A stretch of DNA of 64,000 nucleotides from Bugula neritina. Lineage: Eukaryota > Bryozoa > Gymnolaemata > Cheilostomatida > Bugulidae. Position 1 is the stretch's first letter, and every line of letters starts with the position of its first letter. The DNA lies in NCBI GenBank assembly GCA_964035545.1, contig OZ037765.1, positions 33,665,004-33,729,003 on the forward strand, read 5' to 3'. The notes under the pieces were generated by a model. That model was not told the origin of the DNA. It saw nothing but the letters and a program-made list of their open reading frames with translations, and did not search any database. Both the position numbers and the translations under genes were made by a program. Shown piece after piece: positions 49,283 to 60,488 of the stretch.

Positions 49283-49475
49283 TTCTTTGATTATTTATTG
49301 TTTTATAGACTAATATATTTTATGTGGTTAGAGTTTTTACAATTCTTCATTGTCATTTGTCGTATAGCTTTTAAATATTTTTTTTTTCAAAAATTATCAA
49401 ATTTGATTTGTTGCAAAAATAACTAAATATATGAAAAATTAATCCCAGAAAGTCATAAAGTCTACGTCATTGAAT
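49283..49475. other. Short convergent intergenic region EFR3/Bora
   Basis: 193 bp between the EFR3 stop (49280-49282) and the Bora stop (49476-49478 on the minus strand). AT-rich with a T-run at 49381. The 3' UTRs of the two genes are likely to overlap. Confidence 0.85.
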
Positions 49476-52400
49476 TTAATCTGCAGAATTGTCTGCCCGT
49501 GGTTGACAGGAAATGGAATATGCATGCAGTTGGTTCCCCTTGTTTGGTGTGGATGCTATTGATGGCTTCCACTCCGCATTCTCTCCCTCCGTTCTCTGAA
49601 GTGACCAGTTCACGGCCACATTTCTGATATCCTGCAGGGACGAGGTGTCCGTGCAGAACGTGTGAGTAATTTGACTGGCATAGCCCGTATCCCCGGCGCA
49701 TCCAGCATTGGAGTGTTCGGAGGACTGGTGAAAGGGCACCGTGTGACTAGCATAGCCTATGTCCCCGTTACTATGAACTGCAGAGTTATCGGAGGGTTTC
49801 TGAGGCTGATGAACAGTCTGCTTTTCTTCTACTTCTTCTCTTTCTGCTGCTGTGTCTAGAGCACCTGCTGTCACTGTGTTTAGAGCACCTGCTGTCACTG
49901 TGCCTAGAGCACCTGCTGTCACTGTGTCTAAAGCACCTGCTGTCACTGTGTCTAGAGCACCTGCTGTCACTGTGTCTAGAGCACCTGCTGTCACTGTGTC
50001 TAGAGCACCTGCTGTCACTGTGTCTCTAACGTCTGCTGCATCTACTTTCATATAACTCAGCTCCTCGTCAGACTCAGTCTCTAATCCTCGGTTGGAGACG
50101 TGAAAAATATCTGCAGATAAATACAGCCAATCAGGAGAACACAATGAATACAGACAGTAAAGTGAAATAATCTGTCCAGATCAGCTCCAGAACATTGAAA
50201 CAAGTTGATAAAAAAAACTTGAAATGCACTTTTTTGACCAGCATTTCTGTTAATAATCAGCATTTCTATTAATAATCAGCATTTCTATCAGTGAAGAAAT
50301 TTAATCTCTAAAAATTGACTAGTCAAGATTTAATATGGAAAAAAAGCATCAAAATTCTATACAATGTTAGTGTGAGAAAGTGCAGACAACTCTTATATTA
50401 TTACAAGTGCTTCAGGAAAGTTAGCTTTGTCATTAAATGTTGAATTATTAGCCTTTCTTTCCAGGCCAGGTTGGGTTCAGTATGAATGCCACTCAACTAT
50501 GCCCTGCGAGGGCTCAAGCCCTGTTGCTACTGACAACAATCACTAATTCCTTGTTCGTAGCATATCAACTAAGGGGTAAGAACTGTCACTAAATTTATTA
50601 CAAAACGTGACGTGAAGCAAACTGAATGACCAATAGTATGCAAGATATATTTGAAAGACATTTCCAGTAACATGATGCTCATAGAGCGCTTTGTGTTTGA
50701 TAAGTAAACCAGTCAATTATGTGTATCAGTCAATACCTGGAGATGCCTGGGAAAGACGACTTCTCGGAGATGTTTGTGGAAGACAACTCCGTGGAGATGG
50801 TGGAGTACCTGGTAACAAATACTATGTATGTCATTGATTACATAATACAGAGCCGCTTCAGTACTCTCGGGATAGCCTGGGGTTATACTAGTGGTGTTAC
50901 AGGGGTACACATAGTAGTGATGTTACAGGGGTACACATAGTAGTGGTGTTACAGGGGTACACATACTAGTGGTGTTACAGGGGTACATATACTAGTGGTG
51001 TTACAGGGGTACACATACTAGTGGTGTTACAGGGGTACACATAGTAGTGGTGTTACAGGGGTACACATAGTAGTGGTGTTACAGGGGTACACATAATAGT
51101 GGTGTTACAGGGGTACACATACTAGTGGTGTTGCAGGGGTACACATAGTAGTGGTGTTACAGGGGTACACATACTAGTGGTGTTACAGGGGTACACATAG
51201 TAGTGGTGTTACAGGGGTACACATAATAGTGGTGTTACAGGGGTACACATAGTAGTAGTGTTACAGGCGTACACATACTAGTGGTGTTACAGGGGTACAT
51301 ATAGTAGTGGTGTTACAGGGGTACACATAGTAGTGGTGTTACAGGGGTACACATACTAGTGGTGTTACAGGGGTACACATAGTAGTGGTGTTACAGGGGT
51401 ACACATACTAGTGGTGTTACAGGGGTTCACATAGTTGTGGTGTTACAGGGGTACATATACTAGTGGTGTTACAGGGGTATACATAGTTGTGGTGTTACAG
51501 GGGTACACATACTAGTGGTGTTACAGGGGTACACATACTAGTGGTGTTACAGGGGTACACATAATAGTGGTGTTACAGGGGTACACATACTAGTGGTGTT
51601 ACAGGGGTACACATACCAGAGGTATTTTCTCTCGAAGCTGAAGAAATGGGGGAAACGTTGGGTGAAGTGTTTGAGAGATGTGGCGGGGAGAACGAGCACC
51701 TTCGCTGAGTCAGAAACTCACTTCCACTAAAATTTACGGGACTAGATGACGCAATATCCATCTATAAATAGACAAGAAACACGCAGGCTAATGTCTATAA
51801 ATAGAAAATAAGAAAGTAGAGGGGCGTGACTAGAATGTCTGGCGTAATATATCCATTATTGGGGCCACATAGACAATTTAAATTTATAGAAACGGTTTAA
51901 ATTTGATTGTTAATTATTATAGAAGCGTTTAGGTTTATAAAAGCAGTTGGCTGTGCGAGAACTAACCAGGGGAGGTGATTGCCACAAGTCGCGAGATGCT
52001 ATGGGCTGTACCTCCGGCAACAGAGAATCGGACGAGTCACTTTCCTGGTCGACAAACAGCTTGCGGCGCAGACTAGCGTTACTGAATGAGTCACCTCTGT
52101 TCAGCTCCTCACTCTGAGATTCCGAGAGTACATATTGCTCTAAACAAAGCGGCAATAGTGCACTGTATATCACACTGTATATCACAATGTATATCACAAT
52201 GTATATTACACTGTATATTACACTGTATATCACACTGTATATCACAATGTATATCACAATGTATATTACACTGTATATTACACTGTATATTACACTGTGT
52301 ATTACACTGTATATTACACTGTATATTACACTATATATTACACTGTATATTACACTGTATATTACACAGCGTATTACACTGTGTATTACACTGTATATTA

Positions 52401-55338
52401 CACTGTATATTACACTATATATCACACTGTATATTACACTGTATATTACACAGCGTATTACACTGTGTATTACACTGTATATTACACTGTGTATTACACT
52501 GTATATTACACTGTGTATTACACTGTATATTACACTGTGTATTACACTATTACCATATATAATATAATTATATTATACGCAAGAATCAAAAAGGTTACGA
52601 TGAGAAACATTGAATAATATATTATACTACATGATAACTTACTTAGAAGTTGCTTCAAGTCCACAGAGAAAGGAATGTGAAGGTCTGTTTGACAGGAAAC
52701 TGAAACAATGATGACAAGAATTACTCTTCCTATACAGTTACTAATAATAGAATACTCTTCCTATACAGTTACTAATAATAGAATACTCTTCTTATACGGT
52801 TACTAATAATAGAATACTCTTCCTATACAGTTACTAATAATAGAATACTCTTCCTATACAGTTACTAATAATAGAATACTCTTCTTATACAGTTACTAAT
52901 AATAGAATACTCTTCTTATACGGTTACTAATAATAGAATATTCTCCTTATACAGTTACTAATAATAGAATACTATACTCTCCCTATACAGTTACTAATAA
53001 TAGAATACTCTTCCTATACAGTTACTAATAATAGAATACTCTTCCTATACAGTTACTAATAATAGAATACTCTTCTTATACGGTTACTAATAATAGAATA
53101 CTCTTCCTATACAGTTACTAATAATAGAATACTCTTCCTATACAGTTACTAATAATAGAATACTCTTCTTATACAGTTACTAATAATAGAATACTCTTCT
53201 TATACGGTTACTAATAATAGAATACTCTTCCTATACAGTTACTAATAATAGAATGCTCTTCTTATAGAGTTACTAATAATAGAATGCTCTCCCTATACAG
53301 TTACTAATAATAGAATACTCTTCCTATACAGTTACTAATAATAGAATACTCTTCCTATACAGTTACTAATAATAGAATACTCTTCTTATACGGTTACTAA
53401 TAATAGAATACTCTTCCTATACAGTTACTAATAATAGAATGCTCTTCTTATAGAGTTACTAATAATAGAATGCTCTCCCTATACAGTTACTAATAATAGA
53501 ATACTCTTCTTATACAGTTACTAATAATAGAATACTCTTCTTATACAGTTACTAATAATAGAATACTCTTCTTATACAGTTACTAATAATAGAATACTCT
53601 TCTTATACAGTTACTAATAATAGAATACTCTTCTTATACGGTTACTAATAATAGAATACTCTTCTTATACAGTTACTAATAATAGAATACTCTTCCTATA
53701 CAGTTACTAATAATAGAATATTCTTCTTATACAGTTACTAATAATAGAATACTCTTCCTATACAGTTACTAATAATAGAATACTCTTCCTATACAGTTAC
53801 TAATAATAGAATACTCTTCTTATACAGTTACTAATAATAGAATATTCTTCTTATACAGTTACTAATAATAGAATACTCTTCCTGTACAGTTACTAATAAT
53901 AGAATACTCTTCCTATACAGTTACTAATAATAGAATACTCTTCTTATACAGTTACTAATAATAGAATGCTTACCATTCCTCACAGCTTTGCTCTCCTCCT
54001 CTATATTCGCCAGAATGTTGGTCTTCTGAACCGGCTCAGTGAAGGGAGACGGGGCTATCTGGGAACTCTGGAAGAAGCTGTCTATGTAATCCTGAGAGTG
54101 GTGAAACGTCTTCAGCTCCGTTCTACAATTCCAGTCGTACAGAAAAAGATAATCTCAAAAATTATTCTTAAAAACTAAAATTAAAAAATAACATTTTTTA
54201 AAATTCAAAGTGCAACACCTACTAAAATACAGAGGAATAATACATATGATATATAACATATTTGTTTAGCTGTATATGATGCATTGTGGGATACAACGGC
54301 AGCGTCAGCAGCATGCTATATGTATCACAACATTGAACAGAGATATTCAATACGTATGCAGTTGCATAACGTGCGCTTCATACATGCTACAAACTGGTAT
54401 AATGAATTACTGCAGATTTCCCTTGAACACAATACAAAATTACTACAGATTTCCCCTGAACACACCTATGCTGTCTCTCCAACCTCGCAGTGACATCACC
54501 AAACTCCTGAGGAGCCAGAATAGCTTGCTGCTCAATATCCCACTTGAATGGTAGCTTCTACAACAGTACGACTCAACACTCTGACTATTGAGTACTTCCT
54601 GTATCAGTGCGACTCAACACTGTGACTATTGAGTACTTCCTGCATCAGTACGACTCCACACTATGACTATTGAGTACTTCATGTATCACTCAACACTATG
54701 ACTGATGAATATCTGTTGTTAGATACAACTTTGAGAATATTTTAGTGAAACCATCAAAATGATTACAAATATTGACACTTACTTTCATGCACTGTGTATG
54801 TACACTATAATAGTATACTATATAGTTCACTGAAAGCATTAGTCAAATTCTGATAATTTATTCCCAACACACTTTCTGTTCTCATATGAAAGAGATAATG
54901 ACATTGATACGACAGATAAGTTCTACAACCTTGACCTTCATAATGATATACAGATAGGCATAGAATCTTTTCAACTCAGACAACACAAGTTGAAAGTTGA
55001 ATGGAAAATAAAACTCCATGAAGTGCTTTTCTCTTCCACCCTGTAACTCTATCACTTAGTATTATGTGTTACCTTAGAGCTTCCACCCTGTAACTCTATC
55101 ACTTAGTATTATGTGTTACCTTAGAGCCAGGGGTGGAGTCAACAGTCTTTTTGAAAATGCCAGGGGTTACCACCGGGTGCTTCAGGCGTTCTAAATCTGT
55201 CTCGAAAGGATTGAATATTGGTGAAGGAGTATTCTGAATGCTAGCATTCTCACTGGTGATGCGGGTGATAGGGGGACTGCTCAAACATGTGTGAACAAGT
55301 GAGGATTGCGGGCTAGAGTGAGGAAACATCCCCGGCAT
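49476..55338 (-). CDS. BORA: Protein aurora borealis (Bora) homologue, Aurora A activator
   Basis: Eight exons on the minus strand: 55120-55338, 54484-54554, 53974-54122, 52643-52684, 51967-52139, 51617-51761, 50737-50808, 49476-50110; phases agree, 1,506 nt, 501 aa (human about 559). Family landmarks in order: NPFETDLERLKHPVVTPGIF, then PFKWDIEQQAILAPQEF (human KFRWSIDQLAVINP), then DYIDSFFQSSQIAPSPFTEP (human EEFFTKDVIVPSPWTD: the FF pair and the SP serine that substitutes for the Aurora A T-loop phosphate are kept, the Trp is Phe), then IPFSVDLKQLL and NASLRRKLFVD. Bora is phosphorylated by cyclin-Cdk1 and helps Aurora A activate Plk1 at mitotic entry. The last exon has seven 8-residue repeats (DTVTAGAL) and two DxGYAS motifs resembling the Plk1-dependent beta-TrCP degron DSGYNT. 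The 72-nt exon 50737-50808 is supported by phase and SP-rich content only. The start is the first ATG of the frame. Confidence 0.92.
49852..50035 (-). repeat. Coding 24-bp minisatellite in the last Bora exon
   Basis: Seven copies of GCACCTGCTGTCACTGTGTC plus TAGA (plus-strand sense), encoding DTVTAGAL on the minus strand. Period 24 preserves the frame. Confidence 0.95.
50870..51616 (-). repeat. 26-bp array at the donor of Bora intron 6
   Basis: About 28 copies; on the minus strand the unit is GTATGTGTACCCCTGTAACA plus CCACTA. The first GTATGT is the real donor (ACCTCTG/GTATGTG at 51616), so every copy carries the same donor hexamer. Confidence 0.93.
52155..52555 (-). repeat. 12-bp array filling Bora intron 4
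   Basis: About 33 copies of TATATTACACTG (plus strand) with GTGTATTACACT variants. On the minus strand it reads (CAGTGTAATATA)n and ends about 15 bp before the exon 5 acceptor (TTTGTTTAG). Confidence 0.93.
52730..53973 (-). repeat. 31-bp array at the donor of Bora intron 3, about 40 copies
   Basis: Plus-strand unit TTACTAATAATAGAATACTC plus TTCCTATACAG. The array abuts the donor of exon 3 (minus strand AATG/GTAAGCATTCTATT). Confidence 0.95.
54562..54700 (-). repeat. Short 41-45-bp array in Bora intron 1 near exon 2
   Basis: Three copies of a unit with CGACTCAACACTGTGACTAT and TGAGTACTTCCTGTATCAG, just upstream (in gene sense) of the exon 2 acceptor. Confidence 0.85.
55034..55127 (-). repeat. 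Two-copy 47-bp duplication of the Bora exon 1/intron 1 junction
   Basis: 55081-55127 contains the real junction (minus strand GCTCTAAG/GTAACACATAAT). 55034-55080 repeats the same 47 bases exactly, including the last 7 exon bases and the donor. Confidence 0.95.
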
Positions 55339-58300
55339 GAACACACAACTCCCTAGAGACTCAGCTATATATGCATGGAAACTTTCTTCTGTCTTCAGTC
55401 AACTGGCAACAGATGCACCAAATAGCGGAACTCTTAGATATAACAAACAATATAATATTATAAAAATAAATACCATGGCACATTTATAACACCATCGAGA
55501 TAAAAAAACTATTATTTTTTTAAATGTAAGTCAATCTTTGATGAGTTTTTATTAAACAATTAAACAACTAAAATATTTGAGAAAAGTCCTTGTAAAATAA
55601 AAACAAAATAATTTTTTTGTCGGATTTTGACTCGAAGACTTGTAATAGATCAATTAAAGATTTCAGTTGAGTTGAAAATTTCAGTTTGAGTCAGAAACTT
55701 AAATTGTGGCAAGTCAGCATCAATTCAAACCTGGGTGACTCAAAACTACCTCTAGTAACAAATGAGCTATGACAAGTGCGGAATAAATAGTACCATTCGC
55801 TGCACATTTAATGAATTAAATCATACGAATATAAGTAAGAAATTCTCATTAGTGTTCAACAAAAAATAAAAAAATTAAACTTTAGATTTAATGTTATATC
55901 TAATTTCTCCAATTTAAGTTATTAACATAAGACTAGAATAATTATAAAATCCAAGATAAAAATAAACTATATATATAAAAAAACATAATATAAAATACAA
56001 AATATACAAAATATATAATACAAAATTATAAATATTGAAATATTTGTTTGAGCTTTTAGGTTAACAAACTACAATAATAGCTGCTGGTGTCATTCAAAGC
56101 CAAGCTTAATCCCAATTCAATAAAAGACTTTCAGTCTGACGTTCAGAAAGAAAATTAAAATCTTTCTTAGTTTTAATTGGAATTTAAGTTAGACATAATT
56201 ACCTAACTCTAGTATTTGTAGGCCAATTACAATTATGGCAACAATGAAGGTCATTCTCATGCTTAAAGCGAACCATCTAGTATAAAGTATTGATGTCATC
56301 ATTATGACAGTATAAAATATGATCACTGGTAGATGCACTTGTGTTAATAGCTATACTCATACTCATATTGATAAACATGCTCACTTGCAAAATTTATAGT
56401 AAAACCCCCAGTAAGAACTTCAGCACTTTGACCTTCATCTCAGAAGTTCAGTAGTGATTTTCCTATTCTCACTTTCAGTTTATATCAGGATCAATATGGG
56501 TTTTATTAGTATATTCACTTATAAGCATTACTTCTAATACTACTACTAACCAACTATAAGTATAACTACTAGTATTACTATTACTATAACGAAAAGTTAG
56601 TGAAATTAACAATTATTATTAAACTTAAACTTAAAGCTATTATAATCATTGTTCATACAACTTACAAGTATGAATATTAAATGTTAATATTCAAATATGA
56701 CAATTACTATAACTATAAGTACCACTATTAGTATTAGTATTAGTATAAATTGAATTATTCAGCAATTGTATTTAATTTTATATTGATATTTATATTGAAT
56801 TTGATACTCATTTGATTAATTCATCATCATTATGATTATCATTATCATTATGGTGATCATCTTGTTTAACTAATCATTATGATTACCATTATGATTATCT
56901 CATAGTTATACTAATACTTATAGACTATAGTTTGGGTATAGTTATTAAACTTTGAAGTTGAAATATTAATAATATTTTAATTTTAGTAAAGTAAAAGTAA
57001 AACTGTTTCAGTTTTACTTTTAGTTTTAGGCCACTTTTTATTTTACTTTACACTCGCCCTCGGCCTCTACTACTTCTACTCTCTAGAGAAAGACAAGGAA
57101 CAAACTTAAAAAAGTACTGTCAGTAAATAAATAATAATTTAAATATAATGCTTATCAATAAGCGCAAAGGAACAAGATTCAGGTGTTGAAGGCTGGAATG
57201 TTGCCATTGTGGTTATTTGAATATACCTCCTTCGTACAAACCAGTTATTTTTGAATGAGCCTTCAAATCAGTTGCTGTTTAAAAAAAACTCCTCAGATTG
57301 TTTTAGATATTTGATTGAATGGTAAGGCGGGCCACCCGTTTGATCATTTAAATATCGCGGTACGATTTTTGGCACTCTTGTTTTCTGCACTGAGAACTGC
57401 TAGGAGCAGCAGCAAATTAAGGCTTTTTGTTATTTGAACTGTGAACCCCCAGCTTTAAGCTTGCGAGCTTCCCGCTTTACTAACCTTTAGCTCAGTGCGG
57501 TTTCAAGCGAATTTCTTAACTTTATGGCTGATGCTGCTAGTCAAATTAAGAATTATCTTATCTACATTGCGTTGCCCGCTACTGAACTGAAACTATGGAC
57601 GTTATAGTTCAATGTTGCCAACATTCTCCCAAAGTCACTGAGTCATAGGTATTAATATTGTAAACTGTAATACTTCAGTGTGTTGAGAATTGCATCAATT
57701 ATGCATATTTTTATAGTTTTAACGACTATAAGTCAAAATAAAACATACAATGCATTATTAATAAATGCAACACAATCTTCTTCCAATAGCAGATTTCATC
57801 AGTAAACTTTTAATAGTCTCCTATACGCCTATACGGGCTATGCCTTTAGCTGCACAGGGTATAGAAACATAATTTAAGCCATGACATGTTTTCCTGTATG
57901 TAAGATTGTACTGGGCATGTGTATAATCTTACTATAAAATGCTGTGCTTGATACTTGGCCATATAAAGTGTGTGTGCATGCATGTGTTTATTAAAGCTAT
58001 CATTAAAAAAGAAAAAATACCAAACTGTTATTTGCAAATTTTCTGCATTGAATTAATTTACCTAAGTCAGTGGGTGAAACATTGTTGGTTGATATAATCA
58101 ACTGTTTCAGAGAGTTCTATAGCAATACCTCCATAAGAATATAAAATGTCTATTAATTTCTCATGATTTATTAATTAGCAGCATTGTATATTTGCATATT
58201 GTAACTCATTTTAAAAATTTTAGGCTGCCATCATGATGGTCCAAAAAACAATATATATTTCTTTGATAGTAATAGATTGTTTGTAATGTAAAAAATGGTG

Positions 58301-60300
58301 CTGTTAATGTAGGTCTAGATTTGTTTTTTTCAATTTTATAGACATGCAAGTTTAAGTTATATAAACCTCAGCTTCTCTGTTACCCTTGTAGCAGATTTAT
58401 GATGTGACTAAATTAAACTGTGACAGGGAACAATTTTATGCTCTACATGTCTTTACATTTCACTACAACATAACCAACTTCCTTTCTTGCTCTAATATCA
58501 CAAAAATTGATCTATTTTGTAACTATGTTCGTGATTCAAAATAGTATTTATAATGTTGGATGCTTTCAAATATTCGAAATTTAAATAAATTGCAATTGTA
58601 GTCTTTAAATGTAATGCTATAGATTTTTAATAGAACACTAAATTTGCAAATTGAGGATATTGTAGGTTATCTCTGGAGTTGTCTTTCTTATTGATGGGCC
58701 ATTAGTATACGCTTTATTTTCATTGGATGAAAACAGAAAGAAAAAAGCACACGCCGTGTTAATGTTTACAGTAAAATCATAGGCTTTGCAGACGCGACCT
58801 ATCATTTGCTGTGCAACTGCAAGGTTGTGCTAACAGTGGTAAACTCAAATTGAAATTGTCAACATGAGCATGACATTGGATTACTTTTAGTTACCGTTAA
58901 AGATTAGTTAATTGCTAAATCTCGTTTTTATTTATTCGGGGGAATCAGAGCACCATTATGATTGTCAGTAATAAGTATCAAGTTTAACTAATTAAGTATC
59001 AGTATGAGTATCAGTATAAGTATTTCACTATTTCACTTTGAATTAATATTATAATCAATTTGAGGAAGGAAAATTTGATTACTTCTGCCTCTGGTTTTAG
59101 TACTAGTAGCACTAGTAGTAGTACTCTAGCAGTAGACAGTAGTAGTTATACTTATAGTAATTATATTTATAATAATTGAAGTTCAATTTGAACTAACTTC
59201 CACTAGTACTTGAGTACTTTTAGTTTCATCCGCTTACAATCATCAAATAATAGGGACTTTAGTTATCAACATCATGATCATCATAAATATAATTATATGT
59301 ATCCATATTTTCGTATTAAATTAATATGATATTAATTTAATATTAATATGAATATCAGGTTACATTATCTATATTATATCATTATTAGATAACAGAATGA
59401 TTATCATTATGATTATGTGACATGTCTATTCTGAAAGTAAATTTAAAAACATGTCAATATTCAATTTGATACTTGCAGTTAACGAGTTGTAATTAGCATT
59501 GTTGTATCCATATAATTATTATTATAAGTATACTTATAGCTGTGGAATTGAATAATAATAATTTTGTGATCAATTTATATGAATTACTTAGCTTATTAGT
59601 TACCTATTAACATACTCATAGCTATATCTATACTATTACTTGTCTAGTATAATCCTAATTCAGTTGAAAGTATTGCACTTTCATCTTCAAACTGAAACTT
59701 GGAAGTATGTGTTGTTTCAAATGCCAAACCCTGACTGTGCAATTCGATTTCACCTTACAATTGCAGCCTTGCCTCACTGTTTTTCTATGCTGTCATTTTT
59801 CAACAGGACTCTACCTTTCTCTATTACTGGTTTAAGCTATGTTTATTATAATTATGTACTTTTAGTAAATCAGTTTAATTTTTCTGCTCATGAAATACAG
59901 TAAATACACTGCAAAACAGAAACTTTACTGCCAGCCTAATCAACAAAATAAGTTTTGCATTTGTTTTGAATTTCCAGATTTTCTTGTGCTGGTCAAATAT
60001 TGTGTGGATCCTGCAGTTTTTAAGCTTTACTTCATATGCCAGCTCAATGGCCGTAAATGGACAAAGTCATTTAGGAATTAGAGCTCTTGTTTATGCAGCT
60101 AACCTCCCTTTACTTTTCCAGTTCATATAATTGATTAATAACTTTAATAATCATTATGCTAATTAGAAGCCAAACTTGCGAAACCTTGTAGCTTTTTGTA
60201 CAGTGATTATTCATACTAGCTTTTTTCCTTGACTTCCTGTTTACTCTACTTGGTATGCAAATGATTTAGCAACTTTATGCCCAGTCATTGAAACTGTGAA
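55339..60300. other. Intergenic region, no gene recognised
   Basis: About 5 kb of AT-rich DNA between the Bora start and the ABCB gene. It includes cryptically simple blocks at 56340-57010 and 58960-59650 (TTAGTATTAGTA, ATGATTATCATT motifs). Open frames at 57846-58037, 59640-59903 and 59890-60081 have no recognisable domain. The Bora promoter should lie just above 55338 and the ABCB promoter just below 60300, but no clear core element was identified. Confidence 0.5.
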
Positions 60301-60315
60301 GAGTCTTGTTGTGTC

Positions 60316-60485
60316 ACTGCAGGAGACCACACTCTACCAATAGACTGAGTTCTTAGTTGCAGGAGGCCACACTCTACCAATAGACTGAGTTCTCAGTTGC
60401 AGGAGCCCACACTCTACCAATAGACTGAGTTCTTAGTTGCTAGAGACCACACTCTACCAATAGACTGAGTTCTCAGTAGCAGGCA
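60316..60485 (+). repeat. 40-bp array just upstream of the ABCB start codon
   Basis: Four to five copies of CACTCTACCAATAGACTGAG plus TTCTCAGTTGCAGGAGAC. Each copy ends in an acceptor-like CTCAGTTGCAG; the last diverged copy (TCTCAGTAGCAG/GCAGAC) is 6 bases from the ATG at 60489. It may contain the 3' splice site of a 5' UTR intron. Confidence 0.85.
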
Positions 60486-60488
60486 GAC

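Noticed and set aside
59640-60081. Two adjacent short open frames (87 and 63 codons) upstream of ABCB
   Set aside because: No domain, different frames, no splice signals connecting them to each other or to ABCB.
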